From JBBIWA01 sp037439425 (GTDB lineage: Bacteria; Acidobacteriota; Blastocatellia; RBC074): DNA of 64,000 bases. The notes below the pieces were generated by a model, which saw nothing but the letters and a program-made list of their open reading frames with translations, made no database searches and was not told where the DNA came from. The DNA is taken from positions 32,852 to 96,851 of the forward strand of contig JBBIWA010000015.1 of NCBI GenBank assembly GCA_037439425.1, read 5' to 3'. Within the stretch, counting starts at the first letter, position 1; each line of letters begins with the position of its first letter. Positions 60,106 through 64,000 of the stretch are shown here, piece after piece. The position numbers and the translations under genes were made by a program.

Positions 60106-63100
60106 TTAAGCGTTGAGGCAGGGATTGCCAGCTGCGCGAGCCTGATTGCTGTAGTAGCAGATCAACGCTCCCCGATTCCAGTTCCAACTGTCTGTCCGAT
60201 GATCGCTCAACCGAATCTCCACCAACTGCTGCCGCGCATTGAAGTGCCGATTGTGATACAACCCGTTGGCCGTGGATGGCGATGGGGTTGTGGGATTGGT
60301 GGTCCCGAAATGTTCGCGCTTGAGTTGACCGCCAGGGTGATACGTTATCTGATCAGCATAGGTACGAAAAGTGCCATCCCCCAAATAGCCTGTGAAACTG
60401 CTCAACCGCCCCGCCGGATCATAGTTGTAATTGACCACCCGGTTCGACGGATAGGTCTGGGAAGTCACATTCCCCGCCAGATCATAGGTCCGCTGCACAG
60501 GGAAAGCCTTCCACACCCACTGCCCATTCTCTTTGATCAGAAACTGCTGGCTCTGGCGCAACGCTCGCCCCACCCCATCGTAATCTTCCACTACTGTGTA
60601 GGAATAGGCCAGATTGTCCGGCCCCGTGCCGATGTAATTGTAGCGCAGATGAGACCACAACCGCCCTTTGCCTCGCGGCGCCCCATCGTAATGGAACTCA
60701 GCAACAGGCGTCACCCCATCATCGTAGCTGATCGAGGTGTTGCGATTCAGCCCATCATAAGCGTAAGTCGTCGTGATCAACGTCGGCGCCGCCTTCGACC
60801 CGGCTGCGGCTCTCTTCCGCTGGGGATTGCCGTTCGGGAAATACTCATACCCCACCGACCAATTGCCGTTCTGCGTCTGCCCGTCCCACAAGTACAAAGC
60901 GCTGTGTGGGGTCTGTTCGGGATTGCGCGCCCGAATCAACCGCGACAGCGAATCATACAAGAAGTAGCGCGTCTGCGTCCCTTGCACCACCTTGATCAGG
61001 TTATTGAGCGCGTCATAGGTATAGTTGGTTTGGTAGTTCAGGCCAGCAGGGTCTTCGACGACTTGAATCAATCGGCCCGCCCCATCCACCACGCTCTTGC
61101 GGGCCTTCCCTGTCTGATCGGTGACGGTCGTCTCATTGGCATTGTAGCTGGTCGTGACTGAGCCGGTCCAATTGCTGTTGGTGCCACTGTCTGGTGGCTG
61201 CCCATCCCCGGAGAAAGTCGCCACCTCAACCACTCTGCCTAACTCATCGCGCGTCGTGCGCGTCCAACCGTTGGTCAAATCCCCGTCGCTGCACTTGGGA
61301 TTGGAAAGCGGCGTGATCTTGCCCATCTGCTTGTAGATGGTCTGCGAAGTGATCGTGTAGTTAGCCGTCCCATCTTCATTGCGCTCAACCAGCGTGGTGC
61401 GGCCCAGTTGGTCGGTGGTGGTTCGGCTCTTGAGCTTCAAGTCGCCTTCCGTGTTCAGATCTGATTCCACCCTCACCTGGCGCAGATTGTCATCATAAGT
61501 CGTCTTCACCTTGCGCCGCTGATTTGGATAACTCACCCCACCTACCACCGAAGTCACCGCCGGACCAGAAACCACTCCAGGACGCATATAAGGATCGGCT
61601 GTGCCCAGCAGTTGATTGGTGTAATCGGTCGTCGTAACTTGACCATTCCAATCACTCTGGCTGGTCAACACTCCGGTCCAGTAATCATAGACATTGGTCG
61701 TGGTGAAAGGCCCATAGCCGTTGAGTGGATCCACCACCACTCGGGTCGGCAAAGCTTTGGTCGCATCGTCGTAGAAGAACTGCGTGACATTACCGTTGGG
61801 ATCGGTCGTCGAGATGCGGTTGCCATTAGTCGGATCATAAGTGTGAGTCACCGTCACCCACTGGCTGGTGTGATTGTTCCAGCGTCGCTCCTCGGTCAGA
61901 TTGCCTTTGGTCGGCGCCACGCCATAAGCCTGCCCGTCGTAGCTCAACTGCGTTTGCGCAGGCCCGGTGGTCGTTTGTTGCAGCGCGTTCAGGATCAATG
62001 GCATTGCGTTCGGCAACGTGCGTTTGGCATAGACATTAGTCGAAGAAGCGCTGGTCGCCGGGTTGTAGTAGCTGTTAGTGGTCGTGCGCAAGACAGTAGC
62101 CCCGGCAGGCACTCCTGTGGGCACACCTGCTGCATCGCGACTGACTGAGTTCGGATTGAACCAGTCGTACTCAGTCACCTGCGTCACGTTGCCATTGTAA
62201 TCGTACTGGAAGGTCTTGGCTGACATCTTGACCGGCGCGCCGTTAGGATCATGCAGCGTGGTATACTCTGCCGCCACGACCGGATTGAAAACAACCAGAC
62301 CGCCCGGAGCATCATCGCCGCCACCGCTGAAGATTAACCGCGTCCAGTGGCGTTCGGTGGTCACTTGCGCAACGGGGTTGGAGGCGGGGCCTCTTTTGCG
62401 CACCGTGCGATAGACCAGGCCACTACGACCATCGCCCCCGCCCAGGTAAGTGGCCATCGCTGGATCGTGAGGATAGAAAGTCTCAGTCGTGATCGACCCA
62501 TCAGGGCCTCTCACCTCGCCACTGGCATCGCCAATGCTGAAGTCCCAGCTATCGGTCGTGCCATCGTGGATGATTCGCTTCTGGGTGATCGCTTCTCGCG
62601 GGACAAGCTGCGGATCGAACCCCGATTGATGCCAGCCATCCCACTGATAAGCATACTCCACCGTCGCGCCCAGCGGGGTTACCATCTGGCTGAGTAAACC
62701 CCAGCCGCGCGAGGCGCTGGTGATCGAAGCGTAGTTGCCACCGCAACCGAGCTTGCGCGAGAGGTTGACGCTCTCAATCGTGTCCGAGTTGTAGCTGAAG
62801 CTGTACTGTAAGGGCGCCGCGCCAGGCTTGGTTTGGGGAAAGACGATTGAACGGACGACATTGATGGTTGTATCCACCACCTGCTCTGTCATACAAGGAT
62901 CGCCTACCAGATAGGTCTGGCCGAAGACTCGTGTCGTGCCCCAATTGATCTGAATCGTCACCCAGGAACCGCCAACCACCTGATATTGAACCTGCCCGGT
63001 GTTAGTAGATGAGTTATAAATGTATTTGATCTCCCGCCCCGTCAGTTCATCCTGATAGTGAGTAGTTGTGACCGACCCAGCCACCTCGCTCCAGATTTTG

Positions 63101-63822
63101 ATCTTGTTGCCGTTAGGATCCTTGATTCGCTCCAGTCTGTTGCTGTGCTCAACCACTGTGCCGTCGGGCAAGTAGACAGCCCCACTCTGTGGTCCACCAC
63201 CAGCCGGGTAGGGATCGATCTTGGCCCAGAGGAAACTGCCATCCGAGGAGTAGTAGCGCATCGTCGCATTGATGCTGTCAGAGGCAGGTGTGTCTTTGTA
63301 AAAGCCGCGCTGATAGTCGTGATTGCCCTGGCCGCTGGGATAGCTGGCATAATCGACCGGCCTCAACTCGTGCTTGGCCCCGTCAGGAGTGGTCAAGATC
63401 ATCTTCCAACTGTAGCCTCGGGCAGTGTAAAAGAGTTCAGGGCTAACAAGACCGTCAGGAGTGGTCAAGATCATCTTCCAACTGTAGCCGGTCAGATACC
63501 AGTCCGGGTCCTGCTCGTTGGCTGGGGGGATGCCTTCGTAGTCTTCGTTCCGATGATGGAGGCTCAGCCAATAAGTGCCGCCCACTCTCCAACCACCCCC
63601 ATCGCCCAATTGCAGAATACTGGCCGTGTAGTTAGGAGCTGGCGGGGCTTGATCGACTTCGACTCCTGTTTTATCCCACAGCTTGCTGCTGTATTCAGCG
63701 CGCACTATCCAGGCCAGCTTGCCCCCAGCGATGGGTGGCAACTCGGCCAGTGGGATCGAGAGGTTGACATTACCGTTAGTCAGGCTGATGTTCTCGATAT
63801 CCGAAACCGAGTAAGAGCCCAC
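60106..63822 (-). pseudogene. RHS/YD-repeat protein, truncated at both ends
   Basis: A 1238-residue RHS protein with a long series of YD-type repeats, such as YAYDGLNRNTSISYDDG, TYDALNNLIKVVQG and YDLAGNVTSQTYPS. The N-terminus has NGNVNLSIPLAELP, common in secreted RHS proteins, but no signal peptide: reading upstream of GTG 63822 in frame gives ILAQTASRPDRGLQPV and soon a stop, just beside the IS630-like tail. The C-terminus ends RGALICYYSNQARAAGNPCLNA-like sequence before the usual DPxGL core end, so the toxin tip is missing. It is probably a decaying former polymorphic-toxin or adhesin gene. Confidence 0.75.
63380..63489. repeat. 38-bp exact direct repeats, offset 72, inside the RHS gene
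   Basis: 63380-63417 and 63452-63489 are identical. In protein terms GYSWKMILTTPDG occurs twice, 24 residues apart, in frame. It looks like a recent tandem duplication that the RHS frame tolerated. Confidence 0.85.
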
Positions 63823-63924
63823 GGGCTGGAGGCCACGATCAGGGCGCGAGGCGGTCTGCGCCAGAATGCTAAGTACATGTTTGCATAAATACGGTGACGT
63901 ATGTTGACAGCAGCATCCAACGCC

Positions 63925-64000
63925 TCATTCCGAGCGAATCCCCAAGCGGTCGAGAAGTTGATGGAGATCATCGCGTGTAAACTTCCATTGAAAGGGCGAA
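63925..64000 (-). mobile_element. C-terminal end of an IS630-like transposase (cut by window edge)
   Basis: The minus strand from 63999 down reads SPFQWKFTRDDLHQLLDRLG IRSE and then TGA (63925-63927). PFQWKFTRDDL is the usual C-terminal motif of IS630-family (Tc1/mariner-like) transposases. The rest lies outside the window. The element sits exactly where the 5' end of the RHS gene is missing, so it probably truncated that gene. Confidence 0.6.

Noticed and set aside
60199..61161. 320-codon plus-strand frame in the RHS gene
   Set aside because: Repeat-rich shadow; the minus-strand YD repeats explain the sequence.
63058..63888. 276-codon plus-strand frame at the right end
   Set aside because: Antisense to the RHS N-terminal region, no motif, no ribosome binding site.
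1..64000. tRNA, rRNA, riboswitch and tmRNA genes
   Set aside because: I looked for TTCRANNC-type loops, rRNA landmarks and known riboswitch cores and saw no convincing case; subtle ones may be missed without a covariance search.

Overview
The window reads as chromosomal DNA of a moderately GC-rich Gram-negative bacterium, most likely an Acidobacteriota member (my guess is Blastocatellia or a relative). The basis is an outer-membrane biogenesis gene (LolA), many Sec-type secreted enzymes, a von Willebrand protein of the type catalogued as the acidobacterial VWFA-related family (45935-46996), a folate-type TrmFO, and abundant GTG/TTG starts. No rRNA or tRNA gene was recognised, so the phylum is inference.

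Region by region. 1-2.8 kb: a repeat-rich intergenic stretch, then a two-gene module of an OLD/RecF-like SMC-type ATPase and a small TOPRIM-like (DUF4276-like) protein, two nucleotides apart; this is the best candidate for a little-described defence system. 3-9.4 kb: housekeeping and signalling genes (sucD without sucC, an alpha/beta hydrolase, a secreted metallo-beta-lactamase-fold enzyme, a CCA-adding-enzyme-like protein, an FHA-GAF-HD-GYP regulator). 9.5-13.4 kb: decay zone with a doubly frameshifted DUF2203 gene, a 42-nt repeat, a toxin-antitoxin pair whose PIN toxin is dead, lolA with an MtnX-like phosphatase, and a TnpB fragment. 13.5-18.3 kb: GT-C-like membrane protein, penicillin acylase, ceramidase-family protein. 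18.5-24.5 kb: aldehyde dehydrogenase, broken PQQ-propeller gene, SDR oxidoreductase, a RAYT transposase flanked by its own hairpins, and a glutamine-synthetase-like ligase; ligase, SDR and ALDH together resemble a gamma-glutamylated-amine catabolic set.

25.4-31.5 kb: a tight polysaccharide operon (GT-C transferase, GT4 transferase, SGNH hydrolase, O-antigen-ligase-like protein with an Ig-like insert, small protein). 31.9-42.4 kb: secreted or envelope proteins on the plus strand (sialidase-like, coiled-coil membrane protein, metzincin-type protease, GH2 glycosidase, SpoIIE phosphatase, double-PDZ protein), ending at a clear terminator. 42.7-48.4 kb: APC permease, Tat-exported M20 amidohydrolase, VWA protein, trmFO. 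49-58.9 kb: TPR protein, GT2, asparagine synthase, large hybrid histidine kinase, VIT-VWA protein. 58.9-64 kb: a mobile graveyard with a duplicated small membrane gene, IS66-type remnant, CRISPR-like palindromic repeats, an RHS gene truncated at both ends and the tail of an IS630-like transposase.

A unifying thread is a family of imperfect palindromes (414-488, 494-583, 33828-33916, 44482-44570, 50163-50261), each shaped as two inverted hairpins. Their core also forms the hairpins on both sides of the RAYT gene at 22289-22915, so transposase and repeats probably form one REP/REPIN system.
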